Shown here one piece after another: positions 22,507 to 34,149 of a stretch of 64,000 nucleotides of DNA. Below the pieces are notes generated by a model. It searched no databases. It had not been told where the DNA came from and worked only from the letters and a program-made list of their open reading frames with translations. Both the position numbers and the translations under genes were made by a program. This stretch comes from Marsupella aquatica (Eukaryota > Marchantiophyta). The DNA is taken from the NCBI GenBank assembly GCA_973895155.1, contig OZ316893.1, positions 15,438,001 through 15,502,000 on the forward strand. Reading direction: 5' to 3'. The stretch's first letter is position 1. Each line of letters opens with the position of its first letter.

Positions 22507-23709
22507 TCATTTCCGGTGATCTGCTGCTGAGCTCGCCAAGAGAACCACGGCTGCAAGGAACATGATAATCATAGCTACCAGCAAAGCATAGGTTGTCCGA
22601 GATGATTGGTGATATTCCTTGAAGATGACGATGGCCCAGAAGGTACTCACCAAGGGCAAGGCATCCACTGAGTCTGCTGCTGCATACCCAGCTGCTTCAC
22701 CCCCCATGAAATAAAAGCCATTGCCAACACTGCACAGTACCCCTGCCAACAGTGCCCACCAGCGACCCTCCCAATCCACCAGCCAGGCAGAGATTGAAGA
22801 CTTGGGCAACCCCAGCATGGGCCGGTAGAGAAAGATGAGGTTGATTCCAAAGCCAAAGGCAAAGCTACCACACGAGAAGTAGAAGAAAGCAGTGTAGACT
22901 ACCAAGTGTGGAATTCCTGCGTTCAAGTAGTGCCACTGATCATTGGTTGCCAAGTTGAAGGCAGGACTGAAAAGGGCAAAGCACAAGCCTGCGAAGAAGA
23001 CTATGGCCAGTCCGAAAATGTAACTGGCACTGCCTAACTTCAGAGCCCGTTTGTCGTCCAACTCTTGGAAAAACTCAGCTCTCCCATGTGAACCTTTCTT
23101 TCTGGCATCTTCGTGAGGAACAAGGAAATTCAACTCATCTTCACCACATTCTCCACCATCAACAGCTTGCTGGGCATCGTTTTTGGCGAGCTCCACCATT
23201 GCTTTAATGTCTGCTGCATTGGAGCCGTGCAGAAGGGAGCCCAAGCAGGCAGCAACCAGAAAGCATCCGAAGCCAGGAAACAAAATCTCAGGGCGGTTGA
23301 TGCGCCCATCAAGGAAGTAGTTCATTGTTCCGCCGAGAAGCACTGAAATGCTCGAGGCGATGACATTTGTTGCAGATAGACCCACGAGAGGCCACCCATG
23401 CTGAGTGGCGAGGTTGCCCAGGGATAGGGCCAACCCGCTCACAAGGGCAAAGGCCACAGATGGCCCATTCTCCTGGCCCAGCTGGGTAAGAAAATTTGGA
23501 GATTCTGGCTCACTTGGTCCAATTTGTCCTAGAGTGAATGCAATCACAACTGCACCGAGAAAGTTGGTGATTGAGTAGTCCAGATAGGTGTGCTGTAGTA
23601 GACGTCCCTTCTGCTCCAGAGAGTTGAGAATCGCAGGCCATGTGCCCAGAAAGCATAATGATGCTATCATCAAAGATATGGCGCCACCTTTGTCCTCAAC
23701 CACAAACAT
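22507..23709 (-). CDS. Ureide permease (UPS family), intronless
   Basis: Encodes 400 residues in one exon. Plant ureide permeases are plasma-membrane transporters that import allantoin, uracil and related nitrogen-rich heterocycles with protons. The N-terminus (VEDKGGAISLMIASLCFLGT followed by WPA) and HTYLDYSITNFLGAVVIAFT are typical, as are GPSVAFALVSGLALSLGNLA and NVIASSISVLLGG. About ten hydrophobic segments are visible, split by a charged central loop (about residues 160-225, with ELAKNDAQQAVDGGE and DARKKGSHGRAEFFQELDDK) that is usual for the family. Length fits the usual 390-420. The start is the first Met of the frame and aligns with the family start. I cannot tell which substrate it prefers. 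Confidence 0.9.
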   Translation of the reverse strand: MFVVEDKGGAISLMIASLCFLGTWPAILNSLEQKGRLLQHTYLDYSITNFLGAVVIAFTLGQIGPSEPESPNFLTQLGQENGPSVAFALVSGLALSLGNLATQHGWPLVGLSATNVIASSISVLLGGTMNYFLDGRINRPEILFPGFGCFLVAACLGSLLHGSNAADIKAMVELAKNDAQQAVDGGECGEDELNFLVPHEDARKKGSHGRAEFFQELDDKRALKLGSASYIFGLAIVFFAGLCFALFSPAFNLATNDQWHYLNAGIPHLVVYTAFFYFSCGSFAFGFGINLIFLYRPMLGLPKSSISAWLVDWEGRWWALLAGVLCSVGNGFYFMGGEAAGYAAADSVDALPLVSTFWAIVIFKEYHQSSRTTYALLVAMIIMFLAAVVLLASSAADHRK

Positions 23710-23846
23710 CCTGCTCGAGCTCCCTTCTACGCCACGGGCATGGTTGATTCAGCAGGAAGTAAATGCGACCTGGGCGATGGGGGAGGTCACCAAATCCTTG
23801 CCGTTTCCCGTCTGATCAAGTCTTTACGCTTCTGTCAATAGCACGC

Positions 23847-24077
23847 TCGAGAATAGTGATGGACGATGATTGAGGATCTCTCTTTCAGTGGCTTCACAGC
23901 AACGATCTCGAGTATGTGCCCAAATTCGTGAGACCCAAACATTGTAAAAAGTATTATTAAAACGAATAAAAAGTCGAGAATAGTGATGGACGATAATTGA
24001 GGATCTCTCTTTGAGTGGCTTCACAGAAACGATCTCGAGTATGTGCCCAAATTCGTGAGAGACAAACATTGTAAAAG
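23847..24077 (+). repeat. Tandem ~104-bp duplication, spacing 127 bp
   Basis: Unit 1 is about 23847-23950 and unit 2 is 23974-24077. Both run from TCGAGAATAGTGATGGACGA through GATCTCGAGTATGTGCCCAA to ACAAACATTGTAAAA or CCAAACATTGTAAAA. They differ at a handful of positions. Unit 2 abuts the copied exon fragment. Confidence 0.85.
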
Positions 24078-24273
24078 TTTCTTCAATGAAAGATTGTTCA
24101 GGCTCCTTGTCTGACTTCGCTTTTGCAGATCCATTTCCATTTTCAGTGGCAGAAATTGTTTGGGATGTCTCTGTTTCTTTCAGCCTTCTTTCTTTAAGCC
24201 AGGTAGTCAATATACAGTTCACATCCTCTGGCACTTCATCGTGGGGGCAATGACCTAGCATACCCAACAGCAC
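24077..24273 (-). pseudogene. Captured copy of the last intron-exon junction of the photolyase-like gene
   Basis: These 197 bases appear identical to 24970-25166. The copied part begins 19 bases inside the last intron, crosses the 3' splice site, and covers GHCPHDEVPEDVNC through EPEQSFIEET of the final exon. The real C-terminus (NGVVRDVLSPLIEELEELV) is not copied. Inclusion of intron sequence means it was copied from DNA, not mRNA. It is bracketed by an 18-base direct repeat (AGACAAACATTGTAAAAG at 24060-24077 and 24275-24292). Confidence 0.9.
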
Positions 24274-24908
24274 AAGACAAACATTGTAAAAGCCTTAGTA
24301 TGAGTTTGTCATGAGGACTTCTTTAATCTTCAGCGGTAATACCGGCTTCGAGGTTGGAAAGCTACAACCTTTTCGATTTCTGGCTCAAACAAGTTCGCAC
24401 ACTATCTTAAATAATCAAATGTAAAGGTTCACAATGTTGATATAAGATATACTCAAAAAAATTACATTAGTCTCAAATGGCTCCAGGGCATTAGAGCTTG
24501 AATGTAACTCTACGAGGGTCACCGGCTTTAGCCATGTCACAGACAACCGCCATCGCAATATCTTCCCAGATTATCGACGGACCGATCTGCAGATCCCGCT
24601 AATTATAGAGCCACTGACGATACCCACGGTCAAGATCTGGAACAGTTGAGACCTTTTGTGCTTCAGATGGAGAATGAGCTTTTGCAGAGAGCTCCGCCTC
24701 TGGTTTGATGGACATCTATTCTGCAGATAGTCTCCCTACGTGTCATTTCAGAGGCTTTAGAAGCATTAGCATCAAGTCTGGATGGATGAATATTATTTGA
24801 CGATAGCCACTTAATCAGTGGCTCCAACCGAGTTCCAAGTGGTAAGTCTAGCTTAGATATCGTCTATACAGAAAACTGATTCACACGATTCACTATTCGA
24901 CTCTGTGT

Positions 24909-27900
24909 CTATACAAGCTCCTCTAGTTCCTCTATCAAAGGACTAAGTACGTCTCGTACAACTCCATTTGTTTCTTCAATGAAAGATTGTTCAGGCTCCT
25001 TGTCTGACTTCGCTTTTGCAGATCCATTTCCATTTTCAGTGGCAGAAATTGTTTGGGATGTCTCTGTTTCTTTCAGCCTTCTTTCTTTAAGCCAGGTAGT
25101 CAATATACAGTTCACATCCTCTGGCACTTCATCGTGGGGGCAATGACCTAGCATACCCAACAGCACGAAATTAATCAAAGAGAATAAATCCAGCTATCTG
25201 CATGCTTGCCAAGAAGCGTCACAACCAACACACGACAGACTCGCGGATTCCTTACTGACCATGATTCTTAAGTGCAAGTTGAAGCAGCAGGGATTGAGAG
25301 CAGATGCCTTACCAGCATTTACATACTGGATAGATACATTTTTGCAATAAGCTTGAAGCATGCTTGCTCTTTTCGAAGAATTGTGCAATGGATCTCTCAT
25401 GCCCTGGTAGTTGTGGACATGCAGTAGTCAGTGCGCTTGCTTCACAGGCCAGCAAAAATCAAACCGCTCGTACTCAAAGGTAATTTCGAAGGTCAATTTA
25501 ACGGTGTGATCGTTTAATTTAGTTTTTCGATAACTACCTGGATGATCAAAACGTCGCCTTTGTAACGGTCTAGGTAATAATTTAAGGGCAATGGAGCACG
25601 CAAGTGGAACATGGCTTCAAGTACCGCTGTTGCATTTGGATCGTAAGACTGCAAACCCATTCGTCAAGGTAAACTCAACGTTAAATCTCCTATAATGGCT
25701 CTGTATCTGTCCATGCTGGAAACTCAAGAAAACAACGGCAATTATGCTAAATAGAACGAAATGAACTACTTCCAAAGGATACGGCTCGCATCACTTCATC
25801 CTGTAGCCAGCTGTCGGCTCTCGATGGATTCTGATGAGAAGGACTAACGTGAGAAAAATTATTTCGCAACAGTTGCTAATCCTAGATTGCAACGGCAGAC
25901 AACATTAATAGCTCATGCGTAACTCCAGAAGCACAACACCTCTATTTGAATCAGCTCTGTAAAACAACTTTGCAAAAACACCTTAGCCTGAGAGATCCGG
26001 ATATTGAGTACTTTCTAAGACTGAATGAAGGGACCTACTGTAATAATTTCATTTCACTTTTAAAGGTGTCCCTCAGTAAACGAGAATAAGAAGACATTGC
26101 ATGTAATACCTGTTTACATTGTAAACAGTCCTCTTGCACTTCTTCCCAGGGACTCCTTTCTAAACTGAGAAAAACGTAATACATAAACTTTGCTGGAAAT
26201 CGATGGGAATGATAGTCGAGTGCACAATACCGAGGGATAGCACTTGGTGAGCATTCCATTGCTAAGATTCTGTAAGTAGGCAAGAAGCAGCCGAGATCCC
26301 ACGTATGCTACAGAAGATTTTTCTCTCGGCTGTTAAATCAAGTACCATTGCACTAATTAAACTCAAATCCAAATTTCCATACAAAAGATCCAGAGCGTCA
26401 ACTTCAAGAGAGCTCCCCCACCCCTTCAGCATGAGCACTCTCAGGCACGCTCCTCCTGAATGAAACTGCAGGAAACTAGATATTGTGAACTGCACTTAAT
26501 AGAACTATATATGTTTTGCGAAATGAACACAAACCTTGTTATACTGCAGAGATTTGTAATCAGGAATCACTTGTCCGGCACTATTAAGGAGGACCAAAGC
26601 GTTTATCAGGGAGGGCCAAAGTCCAGCAACAACGCTTGAAGTGTAACCTGTAGCACATGTGGAACAAAGAAAACTTTATCTAGTGAGGACATATCGTTAA
26701 TATGACTGCTTGCATTAAAACGACCACCACCGCCATCAGGTTGCAAGCAGCAATTGCAAAAAATCTACCCGGTCTCATTCTTGAAAATATATGGAAGACA
26801 CTCACAAAGCAAACCAACTCCGGAAGTGCAACGTCTGCTCTTTCAGACCTAGCCATCAGCTAGAACATAACCCAGGAAAAGGTAGCCGAAAATCACCTCC
26901 GATTGAGTTGCCAGCTATAATTACAGGTTCCCGCACAACTTCAACAATGAAGTCTCGCACTAGTTCCCCCCAAACCAAGTCTGTATAAGTAATAAAAGGT
27001 TTCTCTGATCGCCCAAATCCAAGCATTGTCAACGCAAACACCCGATACCCAGATTCGGCAACACTGTTGATATTGTCTCTCCAATGCTGCCAAAAGGCTC
27101 CAAAACCGTGCACAAACACCACTGGTGGCCCAGACGTTCCAGCAAATGCATACTGTAGAGCCCAAACAGCCAACACACTAGGAATGTCAAGTTATTATAG
27201 TTTGTGATACCTTGACACAAGAACCATCTAAAAACTTCTACTTTTATGGGAGGAACTGTCGGCAACAACAGGTTAAAAGTAGGGTTAGACAACGCGCAGA
27301 ATTGTATGCAAAGAATCCCACCCTGGAGTTAAGGATGCACCGCTACAGGCAATTTTGAGGATATCATTCAGATGTGAGAAATGTACAGGATAGAGCTTAG
27401 AGCAGCAACTTATGACTTTTCAGCTAACCTGAATCAGAAATCCTCTCCACCGCCAGGTCCCTACTTGAAAACCCTGTTCTCTACCTTGCTCACGACTTTT
27501 CAAAGCGAGCAGCTGATACCACTGATATTGAGCACACACAAAAAGACACAATGTCACGGAATAGAATCAGAGAAATTCAACTGAGTTCCCTCGAAGAGAG
27601 ATTAAAAAAGGTGTCCGAATCCATCAAAGATATAAGCAGCCAACTACCCTCCTTCCATAAAACCTAAAATGAGTCGTTCAAAGCGATAACGTCAACCACT
27701 GACACAAAAAATTCAGGATTTGCGTACCGAAAGCAGAATTTATCTACTGGGACTACGTTTCATACATTCTTAGACTATATTCCTTAAAACGACAAGTCCA
27801 CACACCTCAATTGCTTTCGAGTCTCCGATAGCTGAAGCTGCAGTAAAAGAAGAAAATCCGAAAGGAGACAGCCATCCACCACCCCTCGCCTTCTCGTAAT

Positions 27901-30900
27901 CGATACCTTCCTGGTAAATTCGTCTCAGGGAAAGAGTGCCTAAAACCAAGGCATTGCCAAAAATTGCTCTAAACGAAGCCCCAGGTCGGCTTTCCAGGCT
28001 CAAGATATGCTCGTACACCCTGCAAAGGAAATCATAAAGATCACTTTGTGAGAAGCGACTGCAGGTGCGGAGGAAAGGATGACAAGGTTGTCAAACTGTT
28101 AAAGCGAGACAGATTTGACCGGCACCAAAATTGGTGAAAACAAAGATAACAGAGATTAAAAATCATTGTCATCTGCTGTGTAAACCCTAAACCCTAAACC
28201 CTAAAGTAGCACAATGTGCCTACATATTATTTCATATCTTGATCAAGTCAACACCTACAGCAACCAGAAGGAAGGCCAAGAATCTTAGAAGGCCACCCAC
28301 TCTTGCCAATCGTTCCTTCCAGTTGGTTCTAGGAATCTCAAATATCCCTTCAAAATGTTCAAGGCACCAGTGGCGCCACCTTTCAGTACGTAACCTTTTT
28401 GACCGTCCTCGTTGCTGACACGAGCAATTTCTTTCTTCTTCCTCTCAAAAGCTTCGTATGGACTCGCCAATATGTATTTTTCTCTCCAGGCAGCGAGATC
28501 TTTCAGAACTCCTGACGCTATCTGAACTGTTGTATTGGACGACATTTCCACTGGGCTTCGTACTCCCAAAAGTACCTGCGCATCTAACTCTTGGGCTCCC
28601 TTAAGTTTTTCCCAGGTCGGGTCTTTAGTTCTTATCTCTTCGATGGCGCTCAACATCTCCTCAACAGACGGTAACAAACCTGGTTTGGAAAGATTCAACA
28701 CAATTGTTTCATATCTAATCAATGAAAACAGTAGCCTCGTATCCCATGTATGATAGAGCCAAAGAGGAAAGGGAAACCACACAAGAAGCTGAACAATACG
28801 AGCTAAAGTAGAACACAAAGACTAATACCTTTGTCATAGCTTCTTGAAATAGATGGTAGGAGAGCAGGAGGCTCTAGTGGTGCAGCATAAGGATATTGTT
28901 TTTCCTGGAACTTCTTATAACTATCTGGAAACTCTTGAAAACCCTGTTTTACACATTGGAGACAAAAATCGTCAGAATCGGGAACTCACCTGGTGCAGCC
29001 AGAGTACCAACATGCAGAGAGGACACGCTAGTACCACACCGTGCCAGTAATAAACGTCAGTCTTTAAGGGAAAATGGCTCCCTCAACTAAAGAAGTCCCC
29101 AAACCAACTAGAGGTCAACTTTAAGAAAACACATCCAACCTGGTTCACTTCGTCCCAGCATTAGCTGCCACAGCGCTAAAACGACCGATTATAGGATTGG
29201 CCATATGACGAGATATACGCACTGAACATTCTCGAGGTGGGTGCATTATTGGAGAATTTACCTCAATATCATAGATTGAAGTCCTCCAATGCTTGATTAA
29301 CGGGATTTTCCCTGCATCTCCTTTTTCTGAGAGCGAGACAGAGACAGAGCGTACCAGTTGATGCCACTCCATCTCCACCTCTTCCTCTGTGATGATATCC
29401 AGGGCCTCAACCTGTGGGGCAAAAGGCAGGTACATTACACGAATGTATAAACGGAGGCTTGAGCCGCAAGAGCTACCCACTCTCCAAGTTTACTCTCGGC
29501 GAAAGTAAGTCTAATATTTAGATATCAAAGACATTTGCTTATTTTTCAATCTCATGGTCTCGTCCAAATAAGACAAAGAATAATAGATCTAGCTTCTCAG
29601 TGAAACCAAAAGAGGACAGCAAGGCTGTCTCCTTCTCGACGTAGCCAACCCTAGAGTTTCCCTTGTTGCAACATTACATCCCGCCCGAATTTAACTTCTA
29701 TCGCACATAATTCTTGCTTCCACTTTTCATCACAGATTACTGATATTTGCTCCGTTGTTACTGTAGCTACTGACCTCTCGTGCGATTGCACAGAGCACAT
29801 TTGGAGTTCTCCCAAATCTGATGACGAGATCCGAGCCAATTGCTTGTAGTGAGTTCCGAAGATCATGAAGAGCATCCCATAGAGCTTTCACCAGCTCAGC
29901 TGACCAACCTACCAAATATCCCAGGGAAGGAGTTCAAAAGTTGCAGCTAAATTTCTGTCATTCTAAGCTACCAATATTTCTCTTTGTTCAACCTTCACAT
30001 CCTGGACAAAACCTGTGATTTCCTCGGCAAACTATACGGAAGTAGCAGGCCAGGCCACATGACAAAGTATTTGGTAAATCATTTAGCAAACCACTTCGAC
30101 AGTCATTGGAAAATGAAAAGGGTCTAGGATGGAAAGAGATTTTAAGCAGCAGCAAACATGCCACCTTGAGGTACAATAACCGAATGTAATCAACAAGGAC
30201 TTCAAAAGAACGAAAACGTTTCGCATTTGTTCAGAACTTATCCAGACTAGTATTACAGCTTGTGAATTGTAAGAAGGAGAAGGGCCAGTTAAAAAACCGC
30301 AAAATAATGCAATAAAATCATTCTGAAGCAGTATCTTATAATCGATACTGGCTTCCCACACTTCTCAAGCGTGCAAGGACAATGACTTATCTCTTCTGCA
30401 TCATCAAGCCTGCAATTTTGACTGATAATGAAGCAGAATTTTCTCTCTTTGCTATGAGCAAAGAATTTTACAGACAAGTAAAAGTGAACAATAATGAAGC
30501 AGTTCTCTGCTGACCGCCGTGGATGCCAACTGTATGACATACAAGCATCACACTGTAGGAGTCAATTGGGTAGAGAACAAGCTTGGAAGCTGGTCACAGA
30601 GTGAGAGTTCTTTGTTAGGGCAGGTGGAAGGGGAACCAAACAGACCAGCTAGAAGTACGGGATCGAATATGTAAAGAGGGAGAACTTTCTCGTACGCGCT
30701 CGCAGCCGTCAGCCCCGGATGATCATCGAGTCGCAGGTCCCGCTTGAACCACACCACTGCTGTCGCCCTCCTTCCAATACTAACCTCCTCCTCCTCTTCC
30801 ATAACCTGTGGCTTTGTGGCAGCTCCGTTGCCATTGTCATTGCCGTTGCTGGAACATACCGCAAACCCCCAATTCTTCAGATGCCGAGGCAATTTCCGGC

Positions 30901-31111
30901 GGGCAGAGCAGATGGCTGCTGTGTCTCGAGATACAGGGTCCAGAGGACTGAAGGGGAGATGATTCACTCTGGTACCACAACTTTGGAGCCTCTCAGTAAC
31001 AACAGGCAGGCAAACGGTTGCAGCATCATTGAGTAGTGTAGAGTGTACAAGGCAGGTTACCGCGGAAGCCACATTGGTTGTATACATTGTCTCAATCAAA
31101 CCAACCTTCAT
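24909..31111 (-). CDS. Photolyase-like N-terminal domain fused to alpha/beta hydrolase, 14 exons
   Basis: Exons (minus): 31111-30646, 29908-29775, 29411-29262, 28943-28829, 28679-28301, 28019-27806, 27521-27429, 27152-26897, 26647-26535, 26329-26231, 25830-25783, 25648-25538, 25403-25313, 25147-24909. All introns are GT-AG and phases agree, giving 835 residues. Residues 1-115 look like a plastid transit peptide plus acidic linker. VVWFKRDLRLDDHPGL (about 119-134) opens the photolyase/cryptochrome antenna domain. It continues to LSPFGFSSFTAAS, but the FAD-binding helical core that should follow is absent. WRWRGFLIQYAFAGTSGPP leads into a hydrolase with HGFG (532), GNSIGG (Ser600), QGMRDP (Asp730) and AGHCPHDE (His758), an apparently complete triad. 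The order matches Arabidopsis At4g25290. DNA repair is doubtful without the FAD core; the hydrolase substrate is unknown. Confidence 0.9.
24970..25166 (-). repeat. Source segment of the 197-bp exact duplication
   Basis: Spans the 3' splice site of the last intron and most of the last exon of the photolyase-like gene. It is repeated without visible change at 24077-24273, offset 893 bases. Confidence 0.95.
28182..28205 (+). repeat. Interstitial telomere-type repeat in an intron
   Basis: Three CCCTAAA units in a row, inside the intron between exons 5 and 6 of the photolyase-like gene. This is the plant telomere unit. Three copies could be a telo-box regulatory motif or a break-repair scar. Confidence 0.9.
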
Positions 31112-34100
31112 CTCGCAACCACGTCTATACTGTTTTGAGCGAAGACGTCATTCCACTGTTCATGGCGCTTCTCCAGGAAAACCTCGTTCTGTTGGTTCTC
31201 CCTGGGCCCTACCTCTAAACATAATCAAGAGGTGGAGATTCTATCAAGACGTGCGGATTCTCAGTGACACACATATATTGTTTGATGAAAAGAGACGAGG
31301 TATTGGCTGTCCAACGAGGGGACGCAATCCCTCACTGATAGGATGACAGTGAGACCGGGAAATGCTTGGTTGGCAGCTTCACATCTAAACACTGAGCGCC
31401 TGGTCCACTGAATTCCAAGTGATCCACGAAGTCGTGAGGTTTTAGAGCCTTGACATGCAGAAACATGTAGAGCTACGTTAAGTGCAAAAATTCCCAGCTG
31501 TTCGCACACAATAAACGAGGCCAGGCGAATCTTCAACAAATCGATTGTGGCACTCAGAGAATGAATCCTACACAATCTCCTCCCGCACCTCGCCCGAAGC
31601 GTTTACATTCCGTTCTGTTGCATGCAAGCATGCACCCCTCGTTTCGCCGGGGAAAGTACAGATACTCTTCCGAGGCAATGACTGGCGCCACCTGCAATTG
31701 TGACATGACACTTCACCATTCAATTATGAAGTTCGCGCATACGCACGTCCTCCCAAACTTTCGAAATTGCCATAAGACCTTACAAATGCATGGACATTTT
31801 CTCGCTCTCGGTGGAAGCGGATCCCGCAGTCAGCTCGGGGAGGAGGACTTGCAGCACTGGTAAAATAATCGCCTGGCCTCACGTCAACTGCAGGAACCTT
31901 TAATGAGCTCCAACGCTAGATTGGTGCCACCTTCACAGTCATCATTCATCCACAACAGTCGTAGGGTCACACTTCGCTTGCATCAAGGCGTCGCACAATG
32001 CCACCTTCTCACCAGCAATCGGGAGTGACGGTGCGCCTAGACAAACCTGCGGTACTCTGGATTGGGAGCCAAGGGCACCTCATTCTCTTATCCTCTCCCG
32101 GCTGTGTAATTTGGGGGCATTGGAAATCAGGCGAGAAGGTTTCATCGGCGCTCTGAGCCTTTCCTCGACAAAGATATCTCATCCCTCCACTTGTCGCGAA
32201 GAACTCGAAACTGGTACTCTTGCTCCAGTATGCACAGAGTTACAATAATAACTGTTTATATAAAATATTAAAGTGCCGAAAAACAAAAGTCGCCCAATCA
32301 TTATCCCAGAGGCGAATTGTATTTATTTAGTCGTCGAACAGACCGTACGCTCAATTTTTTAACGCAACTAATCTACTGTCAGTTGTTTGTATCACTACAC
32401 GTGGTCCAATCGGAAGTCAATGCTACCAAAATATCAGAGACTCTCCCTGGAAAGTAGGTCAAATTTATTATTGAGTCCATTTAGCTGGAAACCAGGGTCC
32501 GCCATGTCGGGATTGGGCCTTACACCCCAACGCCAGTAAACACCCATGAAACTCCCTTTTGTGACAAGGGGGTAACTACCCCCACCCCCAGCGAGCCTGA
32601 CCTGGTGCACAAAATGAACATAAGCTGCCTAGCACCAACGCCGGTTCTATCCCAGGTTTAGGTTGGCAGGCTAGGAGAACAGGTGAAAGTTTTTTAAACA
32701 TTCATGGCTTGCTGTTGTGCCTTGTCAACAACTTCTCACAACACAACGGTGATGTTCGGTCAACAAACAAACATGACCAATTTAAGCCAGCAAAACCAGT
32801 AGGCCTAGGAATGGTAAAAAATTAAAACATCAATGCCAAACAACCAAGAGTGGGGGCAAAAAAGTAACCTGTTATAATCAATGTATTAACTTTTTAGATT
32901 ACAGTAAATCATTCTGTCATATTTAGTTGTTATATTTAGTATAACACAGTGCCCAAGGGCAAAAAAGGCCAAACCTGGAGACATGGTCCCAAATTTGCAA
33001 AGCAACCCAATGAAATAAAGGAAAAGAGGGGAAAAGGCCCCAACTGTTATATTTAGTTAGTTTACTGAAAAACAACAAGGACTAAGTCTAGCCATTAGAT
33101 TTGATTGTTTGAAGCAATAGACTGATCATAAGAGGGAATCGGACAACGTAGACAATGGTCACAAGTAAAGGTGCATGTGGTTGAATTCCTTAGATCAACG
33201 GGTGAAAAGGGGGGTGAAATTGAATGTTGATAATTAATGGTGAGGGTCTCCACTTTAAACCGAGAATATATACTTTAAGATACTCCTTTATTTTTTGGGG
33301 TTTTCATGATTTTGCTTATGTATAACGAGGGTACGTTAGCATACTAAAATAAATCAAAAGAGTTTCTAGACATAAACTTGTGAGTCATCTCAAGTCCCTT
33401 TGGGTTGACATTTTTTATGTCGCTCCCTAGCTTGAGTACCTACAGTACTTACCAAACAAATTTAAAGAAAAATAGATGTACCAGAATTTTTTTGATGACC
33501 CCCATTATACCAATCAGATGAAAGAGATTGAAGTACAAGAAAAAGACACAGGTAACTAAGGTAGGATTGGGGAAAAACTAAAGAAAGAAAATGGATGGGA
33601 GGTTGGAGTGGGCAAGGAGGGGGAACAAATTTTGGGTAATTGTTGAGTTTTTGCTGATATAAAAACCCACTAATTTGTTTCCGGTTTTGTTGAGCTTTAG
33701 TATACTTAGGGTTAGCTAGCTAGTAATTATTGGAATTTGGTATGATCATTTGACTGAATGGATTGAATTCTGGTAGTTGAGGCACTATGGTAGGTTTTTT
33801 TTGGCATGAATTGCCCAAAAAATCCAGTGAGTGGACAGGCAGCAGGAAATAAAATGGCAGGGACCATTCATTGAGTCTTCATGTATCACACTATAACAAG
33901 GGATATATATGATATTCATTTGGGCACATTGGTGGTTTTGTCGAAGCATCATCCCACCTCCCAACGCTCATAATAAAGATGATTGGTGTCCCCAAAATCC
34001 CAACAGTCAGTGATTTCTGTGGAGTGAAGGAGATGTCCAAACAGCTGGAAAACTCTTCAAAGGTCTGTCCAGATCAACGAGTTAAAATATGTGCGACTCA

Positions 34101-34149
34101 TCTGATATTTACGTTGAAATATAACTAGAACTAGCTCAATACCCGTGCG
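31112..34149. other. 5' flank of the photolyase-like gene, then AT-rich intergenic DNA
   Basis: 31.1-32.2 kb is of mixed composition and should contain the promoter of the minus-strand photolyase-like gene. I see no convincing TATA box. 32.3-34.15 kb is AT-rich without any recognisable frame. 33147-33190 resembles 59200-59240 (AGACAA-GGTCA-AAG-AA-GGTGCATG), which suggests an unidentified dispersed repeat. Confidence 0.45.

Larger units (their letters stand above)
23710..24908. other. Spacer between permease and photolyase-like genes, holding duplicated segments
   Basis: Holds the permease 5' flank, a ~104-bp tandem duplication (23847-24077), an exact copy of part of the photolyase-like gene (24077-24273), and then unremarkable AT-rich DNA. 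A minus-strand frame of 149 codons (23824-24273) spans the duplications. It joins an exon fragment to repeat-derived residues and is unlikely to be a gene. Confidence 0.6.

Noticed and set aside
23824-24273. 149-codon minus-strand frame containing GHCPHDEVPEDVN
   Set aside because: It is the copied fragment of the photolyase-like gene's last exon running into tandem repeat sequence. It has no start or domain of its own.
26262-26495. Exon reading GGACLRVLMLKGWGSSLEVD within the photolyase-like gene
   Set aside because: Joining exon 9 directly to the acceptor at 26329 keeps phase 0 and gives the expected hydrolase sequence (NK then PREKSSVAYVGSRLLL). The extra block matches nothing in the family.
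29651-29774. Extension of photolyase-like exon 2 (frame reading EQISVICDEKWKQEL)
   Set aside because: It is in a different frame from exon 2. A GT donor at 29774 joins exon 2 to exon 3 in phase, giving AREVEALDIITEEEVEMEW.
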